Shown: positions 1-6,598 of the stretch, piece by piece | How positions within the stretch are numbered: position 1 is the first letter of the stretch | Layout: every line of letters begins with the position of its first letter | NCBI GenBank assembly: GCA_040414675.1 | Contig: JBEDUN010000047.1 | Location: forward strand, 1 to 14,300 | Length of the DNA stretch: 14,300 nucleotides | Reading direction: 5' to 3' | DNA from: JARBAU01 sp040414675 | GTDB taxonomy: Archaea; Thermoproteota; Nitrososphaeria; Nitrososphaerales; Nitrososphaeraceae | Notes under the pieces: generated by a model | The model's input: only the letters and a program-made list of their open reading frames with translations | What the model was told of the DNA's origin: nothing | Database searches by the model: none | Program-made: the position numbers and the translations under genes

Positions 1-782
1 GGCTGCATACGCTCGGCGCGCTCGATTTCGCCGGCGGTACCGTTGTGCATATGACGGCAGGATTCTCTGCGCTCGCGGCTGCGATGCTCGTGGGCAAACG
101 CACAGAGCAGAGCACGCCTGCCGCGAATAATATTCCGTTTGTAATTCTTGGTGCCGCACTTTTGTGGTTTGGCTGGTTTGGATTCAATGCTGGTAGTGCT
201 CTTACGTCTGGACCTTTAGCTAGTAATGCATTACTAACGTCTCAGATTGCATCAGCAACTGCTGGAATGGTTTGGCTTGTACTCTCGTGGAAAAAGTCCA
301 AAAAACCGTCTGTTACTGGAGTCATAACTGGAGCTATAGCTGGTTTGGCTGGAGTAACACCAGCTGCCGGTTACATTAGCCCACAAAGTGCATTCTTTCT
401 TGGCATAATACTAGGTTTTGCATCATATTATGGAATTCTGCTTTTCAAGCAAAAGCTAAGAATAGATGATGCTCTTGATGTTAGTTCAGTTCACGGGCTG
501 ACTGGAATCATAGGCGCTCTGGCCATTGGGCTAGCTGCAAGTACTATTGTTAATCCTTCAGGACCAAACGGTCTTTTGTATGGAAACCCTTCACAATTGG
601 GCATTCAGGCATTAGGAGTAATAGTAGCAGCGGTCCTGGGCTTTGGAGGTACTATAATAATTATGAAGGTAATTAATGCAGCCATTGGTCTCAGAGTTAA
701 AGAAGACGAAGAAGAATTAGGTCTGGATGCTACTCAGCATGGTGAGCGAGAGTACGGTGATGAATGGGGGGCAAGTGCTTAA
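1..782 (+). CDS. amt: Ammonium transporter Amt (AmtB/Rh family), 5' truncated by window edge
   Basis: This is the C-terminal part of an ammonium channel of the cytoplasmic membrane, read in frame from base 3. The visible protein opens with GALDFAGGTVVHMTAG, the family signature. It contains the Asp corresponding to E. coli AmtB D160 (bases 24-26) and the first pore His (H168 equivalent, bases 48-50). The second pore His is in SSVHGLTG (bases 492-494, H318 equivalent). Several hydrophobic membrane spans follow, then a charged cytoplasmic tail ending in a typical Amt motif (GLDATQHGEREYGDEW). The stop codon overlaps the start of the downstream PII gene (TAATG), so the two are almost certainly co-transcribed and translationally coupled. 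Oddity: the first ~125 bases are about 65% GC with GCG/CTC/CGC codons, then composition falls sharply to about 45%. Family assignment is secure; the N-terminal portion lies outside the window. Confidence 0.96.
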   Translation, partial: LHTLGALDFAGGTVVHMTAGFSALAAAMLVGKRTEQSTPAANNIPFVILGAALLWFGWFGFNAGSALTSGPLASNALLTSQIASATAGMVWLVLSWKKSKKPSVTGVITGAIAGLAGVTPAAGYISPQSAFFLGIILGFASYYGILLFKQKLRIDDALDVSSVHGLTGIIGALAIGLAASTIVNPSGPNGLLYGNPSQLGIQALGVIVAAVLGFGGTIIIMKVINAAIGLRVKEDEEELGLDATQHGEREYGDEWGASA

Positions 783-1129
783 TGAAAAAGCTCGTCGCGT
801 ATATACGTACTGAACGAGCATTAATCCTGAAAGAAGCACTTAGAAAAATGGGAATATCAGCTATGACGATAGCAGACATTACCGCATGGACATCATATAG
901 GAAAATTTCGTTACAACGAAGAGGGATCCCGGTATCATACGACCTAGTCCACATGGCCAAGATTGAAATATTTATTACAGACGATCTGCTAGACAGGATT
1001 CTAAATGTAATAATAGAATACACTCGAACTGGTGAACATGGGGATGGGGTGATCACCGTATCGAATTTAGATCAAGTAATCAATATTTCAACTCTGGGAA
1101 AAAATGAAAATGCCGCGCAGAAGTCTTGA
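782..1129 (+). CDS. Divergent PII signal-transduction protein (GlnK-like)
   Basis: PII proteins are trimers that read ATP/ADP and 2-oxoglutarate and block Amt channels with their T-loop. This 115-residue protein aligns end to end without gaps with E. coli GlnK over the core: the N-terminal strand (MKKLVAYIR), the segment ISAMTIAD, KIEIFITDD, and the B-loop TGEHGDG. The start at 782 overlaps the amt stop; an in-frame ATG at 764 lies inside amt and is less likely. Many functional residues are replaced, by my manual alignment: the GFGRQKG T-loop motif is absent, the Gln39 position is Tyr, the Tyr51 position is Arg, the Lys58 position is Met, Lys90 is Val, and Arg101/Arg103 are Asn/Ser. It therefore looks like a PII fold adapted to a different or absent ligand response, while the amt linkage suggests it still acts on the transporter. 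The fold call is firm; the functional change is inference. Confidence 0.9.
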   Translation: MKKLVAYIRTERALILKEALRKMGISAMTIADITAWTSYRKISLQRRGIPVSYDLVHMAKIEIFITDDLLDRILNVIIEYTRTGEHGDGVITVSNLDQVINISTLGKNENAAQKS

Positions 1130-1301
1130 TTCTCGAATGATTGAAAATAATTTAGATTGTATGATTGGGAAGTGGGATTAAGTTCAGAACACTAACTGTT
1201 GAACACTCTATATTGATGTGCTCCCGAAATGGCTATGCGTGAGTTTTGGATCAAACATTCCATTACAAATGCGAAGTCACTATTCTGTTATGTGATACAG
1301 T

Positions 1302-1489
1302 TTATGATATGCACAGGATATCGACTATAGAATCGAGTTTTTCAGGATCAGCAGATTCGTGACTGCCAAGAAAGAGACGGCTTAGTCTACCAAGTCATCG
1401 CTTACGTGGGTATATTTCTTGGTATTCTTCGATGTAACCGAGTCGTCGTCTGAAAAACTATGAACATCATCATTGATTGCAGTTGATTT
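1302..1489 (-). pseudogene. Possible remnant of a tyrosine recombinase/integrase C-terminus
   Basis: On the minus strand, 35 codons (1489 down to 1385) read without a stop and end at TAA 1384-1382. They contain NTKKYTHVSDDLVD, which resembles the T-x-x-Y-x-H-V-S segment around the nucleophilic Tyr of phage-type integrases. A shifted frame continues the coding look from 1388 to the stop at 1302 (LSRLFLGSH, then ADPEKLDSIVDIL). Together they read like a single C-terminus broken by a frameshift. No start codon, no box with the catalytic Arg/His residues and no attachment site is visible. The Gly-His usually found about ten residues before the Tyr is also missing. The similarity rests on one short motif, so chance remains possible. 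Confidence 0.25.
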
Positions 1490-1552
1490 TTAAAAAATCC
1501 ATACAATCTGTCAAAATCCATCTCGAATATAGGCCATCTGCCGCAAGTTTAT

Positions 1553-1744
1553 TTATATCATGTTACAGGCCTCTATAACGGTCAATTCATATCCGATACC
1601 GTACGATAATGTAAGAATGGTATTGGCAAATTATACGTTGGTTTGACTGAATGCAGCGACCATGACATTGAGTCTTGCCTTGTAGTCGGAAAAGCTTATT
1701 ACAAGTATGCCAATTTTGAAATCAGGCAGAACTGAATTAAGCAT
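1553..1744 (-). pseudogene. Interrupted small ORF of unknown family
   Basis: On the minus strand an ATG at 1744 opens 37 codons (MLNSVLPDFKIGILVISF and onward through SDYKARLNVMVAAFSQTNV) to a TAA at 1633-1631. The same frame then runs on for 25 more codons (FANTILTLSYGIGYELTV...) to a stop at 1555-1553. The residue pattern alternates hydrophobic and polar positions like real protein on both sides of the stop. A TATA-like run (1795-1808) lies upstream on the correct strand. It may be a short gene ending at 1631, a pseudogene with one nonsense change, or chance. No family is recognised. Confidence 0.25.
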
Positions 1745-1986
1745 TCAGATGTGAGCTAAGAAAAATTACATTAAAAATATCGTTTTGTTAGCTTTATTAT
1801 ATATTTTAACAATATAATTTGAATTCTTAGAAAAGCGATACAATTTAAAATTTTAAAATCTACTTCTTTGGCACATCTGAATCATTTCTACTAGGATTTC
1901 AGCCAGTGCTTATTAGATGTGTTGTTCATCTCCATGTTAGTTTATCACAAAAGGTCGTGATTACAAACGGCATTTGATAATACTGA

Positions 1987-2196
1987 GTCAATCATAACCT
2001 TAATTTTCTCGAACTTAGGCCTTTTGATAATAGGGAAAAACAATAAAAACCGAGACTTGACTATCTTTTGGACAATTTGGATGAGATGTGGAGACATATC
2101 CTTTGGGGTCATAATCTAGGGATCCCAATTCTTGACGGAGATGACCTGGATCTTGACGCATTTATGACGTATATGACGGAAAAATCTATATACTAA
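1987..2196 (+). pseudogene. Remnant coding sequence ending just before the HTH/coiled-coil gene
   Basis: In one plus-strand frame, 19 codons (ending ELRPFDNREKQ) are followed by a TAA at 2044-2046, then by 49 open codons to the stop at 2194-2196. The second part reads KPRLDYLLDNLDEMWRHILW, then an acidic segment LDGDDLDLDAFMTYM. An ATG at 2086 could start a 36-residue peptide. The text on both sides of the stop resembles one protein C-terminus interrupted by a nonsense codon. No family is recognised. A competing minus-strand frame (start 2161) of similar length exists and is less protein-like. Confidence 0.27.
2181..2193 (+). promoter_or_regulatory. TATA-box promoter for the HTH/coiled-coil gene
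   Basis: An A-rich BRE-like run (gaaaaa) followed by TCTATATAC sits about 38 bases before the ATG at 2227. Transcription would start near 2214-2218, giving a leader of about ten bases. Inferred from archaeal promoter spacing. Confidence 0.5.
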
Positions 2197-2226
2197 TCTT
2201 TCTGTAGTATCTTACAGAATAAATTA

Positions 2227-3930
2227 ATGACGTCATGTTTCACAAACCCCTTAAAGAAAGGCATTATAAGGGAATGGCTAAGCGGCAAAAATCGTGATAT
2301 TATAGCTCAGGAAAATGGTGTAAGCACTGGAACAGTTAGTAATATTGTAGGGGAGTGGAAAAGAGATGTGGGCAGTTTTGAAATAGATGAAGTGAGAGAA
2401 TTCGCGACCACTTTGCGGAGCGTAGGGTTGACGCCTTTACAATGTGCAAGAGGTTTTCGAATCCTAAATATCTTGTACTATTTAGGACATTCTGAAGATG
2501 AAGTTGAACATTTTGTACATAATATTTACAAAACATGTAAAATCATTGGCCTACTACCTGACAAAATTGCAGCTCATATTAAAGAACTTTTGTCGTTAAC
2601 AGAAAAAGTACCTGTAAGTCAACTATCAGACCACATTCAAGCTAACAAAAAAATGCTCGAAGAATCTGAACAAGAGCTCAAAAATGTTACGGTGCAGTTA
2701 AAAGAAACACAGAGTAAACTCGATGATGTCTTTGCAAAATATACCTCTTCTTTATCAGATGCGAGGTATGTATACTGGTTAAAGAAAGAGATTTCAGATC
2801 TTGGTCTTGAATTCAATGGTATTACGGCTTTTGTGAACACTGTAAAAGACATCCAAACATTAGGTTTTGATGCCAAGAATATAATATCAAAGTGTTCAGA
2901 AATCAAGGATCTAGAAGCTAGAATAAATACTCTGAAAATTATGATATCAGAGATCCAAAGGGACAAAACAAAAGAAGCAGTTCGGCTAGATATGCTAAAA
3001 AGGATTTCTGCCACACATACACAGACTATATACGTATATGAACAGCTTGCTACAATGGGATTGAGACTTCCCGAACTCACCACTTTAGTAACTACAATTA
3101 CAGAAATAGCTAGAGAAAACGGCGTTTCAGAATTAATGGTCGTTGAAAAATTAATGGACGACATCACAAAACATTACAAATTCATCATCGGTTTTGAGGG
3201 TAGAATTGAAGAGCTTAAGAATAAAGCTGAGGATGCAGGGTTTGACTTGGCGATTTTACGCGATTCAGGTTCCGAACTTGATGAAGAGATGGGATCGTTG
3301 GGGAAGTTATGGGCAATGGGTATAAAGACGGAAACAATAGCAGAGCTAGCTAGGGTTCTTGGTAACGAGAATACAGATAATTTGGACTTGTACGTCAAAA
3401 ATATTAATTATGAAAATCTTTTATCTGACTTGAAAAAGTATCGAAGTCTCAATATCGTAATTGAGAATATGACTAGAAACAAGGAGGAATTGATAAGGGA
3501 AATAGCATGCCTTGCGTCAATAAAACAGTTGCTTGCCCAATCTATTGTCCCATCGACTTTTAGAGTTTTTCATTATCTCAATTTCATGAATGGCATTATC
3601 AAATTTGCAAGAATTCAAATGCAGGTACATAATCTATATTTGATCTGTTACAAACTACAAACTGCACATGAGAAAATACAAGAATTAAGCGAAGAAAAAC
3701 AATCAATGCGATCAGATAATTATGAAAAATTCTTACCATTAATAAATTCGGCACAAGATGATATTATCGAATTTGACAAACTGAAGACGGCAATAATTGA
3801 TGCCATTAAAATCGGGTTAGATAAATTGGGATCTGATAACGGTCAGAAAAGAGACATCGACAAGAATATAACTAATACAAAGTTTGCTTTAAACCAGGCA
3901 AAAATTGCGTTAGAACAATTACAAATATAG
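2227..3930 (+). CDS. HTH-domain, long coiled-coil protein with repeated helical modules
   Basis: A 567-residue soluble protein with no signal peptide or membrane span. Residues 11-45 form a resolvase/transposase-type helix-turn-helix (IIREWLSGKNRDIIAQENG, then VSTGTVSNIVGEWK), which predicts sequence-specific DNA binding. The rest is almost wholly helical with coiled-coil stretches near 130-170, 219-250, 400-430 and 476-495. Between them a degenerate module of about 45 residues recurs near 58-105, 183-230, 270-313 and 358-402, with a core like L-x-x-(L/M)-G-(L/I) followed by two amphipathic helices. I associate this architecture with a multi-copy family of unknown function in soil ammonia-oxidising archaea; that is from memory, not from a search. 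It could be a DNA-tethering or chromosome-organising factor, or a regulator with a helical sensor region. The gene is monocistronic, with its own TATA box and a non-coding spacer on each side. Confidence 0.85.
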   Translation: MTSCFTNPLKKGIIREWLSGKNRDIIAQENGVSTGTVSNIVGEWKRDVGSFEIDEVREFATTLRSVGLTPLQCARGFRILNILYYLGHSEDEVEHFVHNIYKTCKIIGLLPDKIAAHIKELLSLTEKVPVSQLSDHIQANKKMLEESEQELKNVTVQLKETQSKLDDVFAKYTSSLSDARYVYWLKKEISDLGLEFNGITAFVNTVKDIQTLGFDAKNIISKCSEIKDLEARINTLKIMISEIQRDKTKEAVRLDMLKRISATHTQTIYVYEQLATMGLRLPELTTLVTTITEIARENGVSELMVVEKLMDDITKHYKFIIGFEGRIEELKNKAEDAGFDLAILRDSGSELDEEMGSLGKLWAMGIKTETIAELARVLGNENTDNLDLYVKNINYENLLSDLKKYRSLNIVIENMTRNKEELIREIACLASIKQLLAQSIVPSTFRVFHYLNFMNGIIKFARIQMQVHNLYLICYKLQTAHEKIQELSEEKQSMRSDNYEKFLPLINSAQDDIIEFDKLKTAIIDAIKIGLDKLGSDNGQKRDIDKNITNTKFALNQAKIALEQLQI

Positions 3931-4010
3931 TTACTTATGAGCACACATGACCGTTCTTATATCTGGAACGTTTGTATCTAGAACTTATTGCAGAAATAAA
4001 ATACTTCTAG

Positions 4011-4020
4011 TTTTATATAA
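4011..4020 (+). promoter_or_regulatory. Strong TATA box with no protein gene downstream
   Basis: TTTTATATAA is among the best TATA matches in the window. No ORF starts within the next 400 bases. The predicted transcription start (~4040) falls at the edge of a 10-base-pair inverted repeat, which suggests a non-coding transcript. Confidence 0.45.
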
Positions 4021-4040
4021 TATCTAGAGTATAGAACTCC

Positions 4041-4135
4041 TAATGAGAATAAAATGTGAACAGATTATGAGTTACCTACTGAGCTATAAAAAGTAGTCTA
4101 AGATAGGAAATATCTTATTCTCATATTCATAACAT
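4041..4135 (+). ncRNA. Candidate structured small RNA
   Basis: The segment has a perfect 10-base outer stem (ATGAGAATAA at 4043-4052 with TTATTCTCAT at 4115-4124). Inside are a 5-base-pair hairpin (CTACT 4076-4080 with AGTAG 4092-4096) and a 7-base-pair hairpin with a GGAAA loop (TAAGATA 4099-4105 with TATCTTA 4111-4117). The last hairpin shares bases 4115-4117 with the outer stem, so two alternative folds are possible. A strong TATA box sits 23-32 bases upstream. The 3' end is not defined; T-rich runs follow to about 4190. No known RNA family is recognised. Confidence 0.35.
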
Positions 4136-4264
4136 AACATCAACATATTTATCGTTCCAATTATTATTAATCTTTAATCGTAAGATATCACTACAAGATG
4201 AAAATTCAGATCACATACCCAGTTCCAAATCCATAAGTTGAAAGATAATCAATAATGACAGGGC

Positions 4265-4276
4265 ATTACTAGTAAT
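4265..4276. repeat. 12-base perfect palindrome
   Basis: ATTACTAGTAAT is its own reverse complement. It lies in the spacer upstream of the sensor kinase, about 180 bases before its start, and could be a dimeric regulator site; no partner site was found. Confidence 0.3.
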
Positions 4277-4406
4277 TCATGCTAACCGGTAGCCCAGAAA
4301 ATTAGCCATTTTTTCCTCGTGATCTCAAACTAACAATCCCTCTAATCTATCATGCATATGCACCTTAACGCAAACAGGATTTTTTCCAAATATGTCATCT
4401 GGAGTT

Positions 4407-4446
4407 GATTTAAACGTTTTAAAGACACCGTGTAATACCAGAGGTG
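4407..4446 (+). promoter_or_regulatory. Kinase promoter and ribosome-binding site deciding the start
   Basis: GATTTAAAC (4407-4415) is a reasonable TATA box, predicting a start near 4436-4440. GAGGTG (4441-4446) is a perfect match to the archaeal 16S 3' end and lies nine bases before the ATG at 4456. This favours 4456 over the GTG at 4444, which is inside the Shine-Dalgarno sequence itself. Confidence 0.5.
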
Positions 4447-4455
4447 CTGGCGAGA

Positions 4456-6282
4456 ATGGGGTTTGTAAGCGATAGCGGCACGGACAAGAAAAGACATATT
4501 TCAATAAAATCAAAGAAAGCGGCTATTATTTGCATAATAGTTATTATTGCAGCTTCATATGGTTCATTCTTTTATCTTCAAAATAGTACAGAAAGGGACA
4601 TCAAGGGTACCTTATTTGCCGACCAAAAACAACGTCAATCAGAATCTACAAAGGCTATCTCACAACATATAAATTCAGATCTTAACTTGGTTTTGGCAAA
4701 CCTAAAGATTCTCGGAAATTATGGATATGTCCAGAATGGCAACTTTTCCAATATTAGTGTAAGAAATTTAATGCATGATATCTTTCTTCAAATCAGTCCC
4801 ATAGCAGATAGGCTTTACATAATGAATCAAAATGGGACAATAATTGTAGAAAAGGTTCAGGCGGGTGAACAGACACATGTTGGTAGAAATATTTCCAAAA
4901 TAGCCTGGATTTCTAACTCGAAAACCGATAGAATTCCTACATTTTCCAATGGCTATGTAGGACTAGATGGCGTATACAGGATTGGCGTGACCTATCCAAT
5001 CATAAATCGGGACACCGGACAATACATTGGACTGGTGGGAGCCGCAATACCATCAATAAAATTCTTTTCTCACTATGGAAACCTTTACGATGTCGATTTT
5101 GGGTTTCTAGCGGTTTATGATAATAAAAGAAATTACATAGCTACACCAAGGACGCACTTTATTGGAAAGAATTTCTTTGGAAATCAAGTTCAGAGTTTCT
5201 TTCATCAGAACAATATTCAAAATAATCTTTACCACACAGTTTTCTCAGGACAACCTGGTGATGCTATATATAATTTTGGAAATGGTGAGAGGTTAAACAC
5301 TGGCTATCCTATATTTCTAAATGGTAAACCAACATACTTCCTTTTTGTAGTAACTCCAACCTCAGTTATTTATAGTCATGTCAATGATGTTCTTTACACT
5401 CAAAGAATTGAGACTTTTTTCCTTTTAGTAGGCATTACAGTAGCTGTAGCAGCACTTATTATATTTCTCATAAAATGGAATAGCAGTCTTTACGATGAAG
5501 TTATGAAAAGAACTAGCGAATTGCACAAGGCAAACAAGCAGTTAGATCTAAATGCCAAGTCCCAGAAGGATTTTATCAATATCGCAGCCCATGAATTGAG
5601 AACACCAACACAAGCTATAGTAGGATTTGCCGAATTGGCAAAGTCAGATAATGAGTATTTAGAGATAGACAAACGTAGAGGGGGTTTTATTGATATTATA
5701 TATAGGAATTCTATACGGCTGCATACACTGATAAAGGATATACTAGATATAACAAGAATTGAAAGCAATACACTGATACTAGCCAAGGACCAGTTTAATA
5801 TATCCGAGATAATCCATAACTGTATCAAGGATATTTCAAACCAATCAGACAGTATTAATAGCAAGACGATTGAAATATTATTTAATGAACCAGCAGATCC
5901 ATTGAACGTAGAGGCGGACAGAGTTAGAGTGTATCAAGTTATTTCAAATCTGTTGACTAATGCTATCAAGTTTACGAAGAAAGGAACTATAATAGTAACT
6001 GCTGAAATTAAAGACATAGCAACAGGTAGTCATCAAATTGTCATAAGTGTTAAAGATACAGGTCCAGGGATAGATTTAGAAATAGTACCTCGACTTTTCA
6101 CGAAATTTACAAGCAAGTCAGAATCTGGGACTGGATTAGGACTTTACATATCAAAAAGTATAGTCGAGGCTCATGGGGGAAAAATATGGGCTGAAAATAA
6201 TGCCGACGGAATAGGGGCAACATTTACCTTCACTTTGCCTTTGAGAGACAATCCGCAGAATGTTACCCAGCATATCAGATAA
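4456..6282 (+). CDS. Membrane sensor histidine kinase with extracytoplasmic Cache-type domain
   Basis: A 608-residue two-component sensor kinase (residues numbered from the ATG at 4456; 612 from the GTG at 4444). A basic N-terminus and transmembrane helix (about 22-42) are followed by an external ligand-binding region of about 275 residues with double-Cache character (for example DRLYIMNQNGTIIV and YIGLVGAAIPS). A second transmembrane helix lies at about 320-340, then a short linker. The HisKA domain has the H-box AAHELRTP with phospho-acceptor His379. The HATPase_c domain has N-box NLLTNAIKFT, G1 DTGPGID, F-box LFTKF and G2 GTGLGL, so every catalytic motif is intact. No response regulator is adjacent and there is no receiver domain, so it is an orphan kinase whose output is unknown. 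The signal is probably a small external metabolite, as is usual for Cache domains. Monocistronic. Confidence 0.95.
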   Translation: MGFVSDSGTDKKRHISIKSKKAAIICIIVIIAASYGSFFYLQNSTERDIKGTLFADQKQRQSESTKAISQHINSDLNLVLANLKILGNYGYVQNGNFSNISVRNLMHDIFLQISPIADRLYIMNQNGTIIVEKVQAGEQTHVGRNISKIAWISNSKTDRIPTFSNGYVGLDGVYRIGVTYPIINRDTGQYIGLVGAAIPSIKFFSHYGNLYDVDFGFLAVYDNKRNYIATPRTHFIGKNFFGNQVQSFFHQNNIQNNLYHTVFSGQPGDAIYNFGNGERLNTGYPIFLNGKPTYFLFVVTPTSVIYSHVNDVLYTQRIETFFLLVGITVAVAALIIFLIKWNSSLYDEVMKRTSELHKANKQLDLNAKSQKDFINIAAHELRTPTQAIVGFAELAKSDNEYLEIDKRRGGFIDIIYRNSIRLHTLIKDILDITRIESNTLILAKDQFNISEIIHNCIKDISNQSDSINSKTIEILFNEPADPLNVEADRVRVYQVISNLLTNAIKFTKKGTIIVTAEIKDIATGSHQIVISVKDTGPGIDLEIVPRLFTKFTSKSESGTGLGLYISKSIVEAHGGKIWAENNADGIGATFTFTLPLRDNPQNVTQHIR

Positions 6283-6290
6283 GATAATTG

Positions 6291-6304
6291 TTGGTTGGTT
6301 GGTT
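6291..6304 (+). repeat. Tetranucleotide repeat (TTGG)3TT
   Basis: Three and a half TTGG units begin eight bases after the kinase stop codon. It is a simple slippage-type repeat with no apparent coding role. Confidence 0.6.
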
Positions 6305-6421
6305 AGTCCAAGTCTTTCTTGACATAATTACAGGTACATATTATCAAATCTAGTTGTTTGTCCCTTAACAAGAACTAGTTTTAACATATCCTTGAGTTCT
6401 CCATTTTGTATAAATGGAATT

Positions 6422-6438
6422 ACTAGAGATACTCTAGT
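6422..6438. repeat. Short inverted repeat upstream of the duplicated promoter
   Basis: ACTAGAG-ATA-CTCTAGT is a perfect 7-base inverted repeat with a 3-base loop. It sits directly before the region shared with 9573 onward and is not present at the intact copy. Confidence 0.4.
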
Positions 6439-6440
6439 CA

Positions 6441-6598
6441 CTAAGAGAAATGTAATCCAGTGTTCTTCTCTAAGAATGTTTAATTGCAGCGGTGGAAGTG
6501 TTTAACATATGAGTGCTTCAGATAAAGAAGCCGGTGATTGGAAGGTTAAGGAACAGGCTGACGAAATGAGGGTAAGTATCCAATATTTGTTATTCTAG
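6441..6598 (+). pseudogene. Truncated, frameshifted duplicate of the 9641-10030 gene with its promoter
   Basis: Bases 6441-6508 match 9573-9640 at about 60 of 68 positions without gaps. The following 63 bases match the start of the intact gene at about 57 of 63, so both promoter and N-terminus are duplicated. From the ATG at 6509 it encodes MSASDKEAGDWKVKEQADEM, then a one-base deletion just after the AGG codon shifts the frame. The shifted frame stops at 6596-6598 after 29 codons. In the restored frame KYPIF is still recognisable, but similarity ends near 6595, so the last three quarters of the gene are missing. The TATA-like TTTAATT and the inverted repeat upstream are retained, so the remnant may still be transcribed. 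Confidence 0.85.

Larger units (their letters stand above)
1130..2226. other. Long spacer without intact genes, holding decayed reading frames
   Basis: No intact gene is supportable in these ~1.1 kb. Three stretches look like broken coding sequence and are listed separately (minus 1302-1489, minus 1553-1744, plus 1987-2196). The remainder is AT-rich with several TATA-like runs (for example 1548-1558 and 1795-1808) and no tRNA-like or CRISPR-like structure. Confidence 0.5.
3931..4455. other. Spacer with candidate small-RNA locus and kinase promoter
   Basis: No protein gene is supportable here. It holds a three-copy TATCT(A/G)GA motif (3960, 3975, 4021), a very good TATA box (4011-4020) followed by a foldable segment (4043-4124), a 12-base palindrome (4265-4276), a 10-base palindrome TGCATATGCA (4353-4362), and the kinase promoter region. 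A minus-strand frame through 4325-4513 is protein-like in its distal half but overlaps the kinase start and is not called. Confidence 0.5.

Noticed and set aside
2637..3167. Long minus-strand open frame (176 codons) inside the HTH/coiled-coil gene
   Set aside because: It is antisense to a well-supported coding sequence, Ser/Ile-rich without domain features, and has no promoter of its own.
4325..4513. Minus-strand frame of 62 codons across the kinase start, with a protein-like stretch near its end
   Set aside because: It overlaps the kinase promoter, ribosome-binding site and N-terminus, and no family is recognisable.
5490..5864. Minus-strand open frame of 124 codons within the kinase gene
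   Set aside because: It overlaps the HisKA region, whose motifs are unmistakable on the plus strand.
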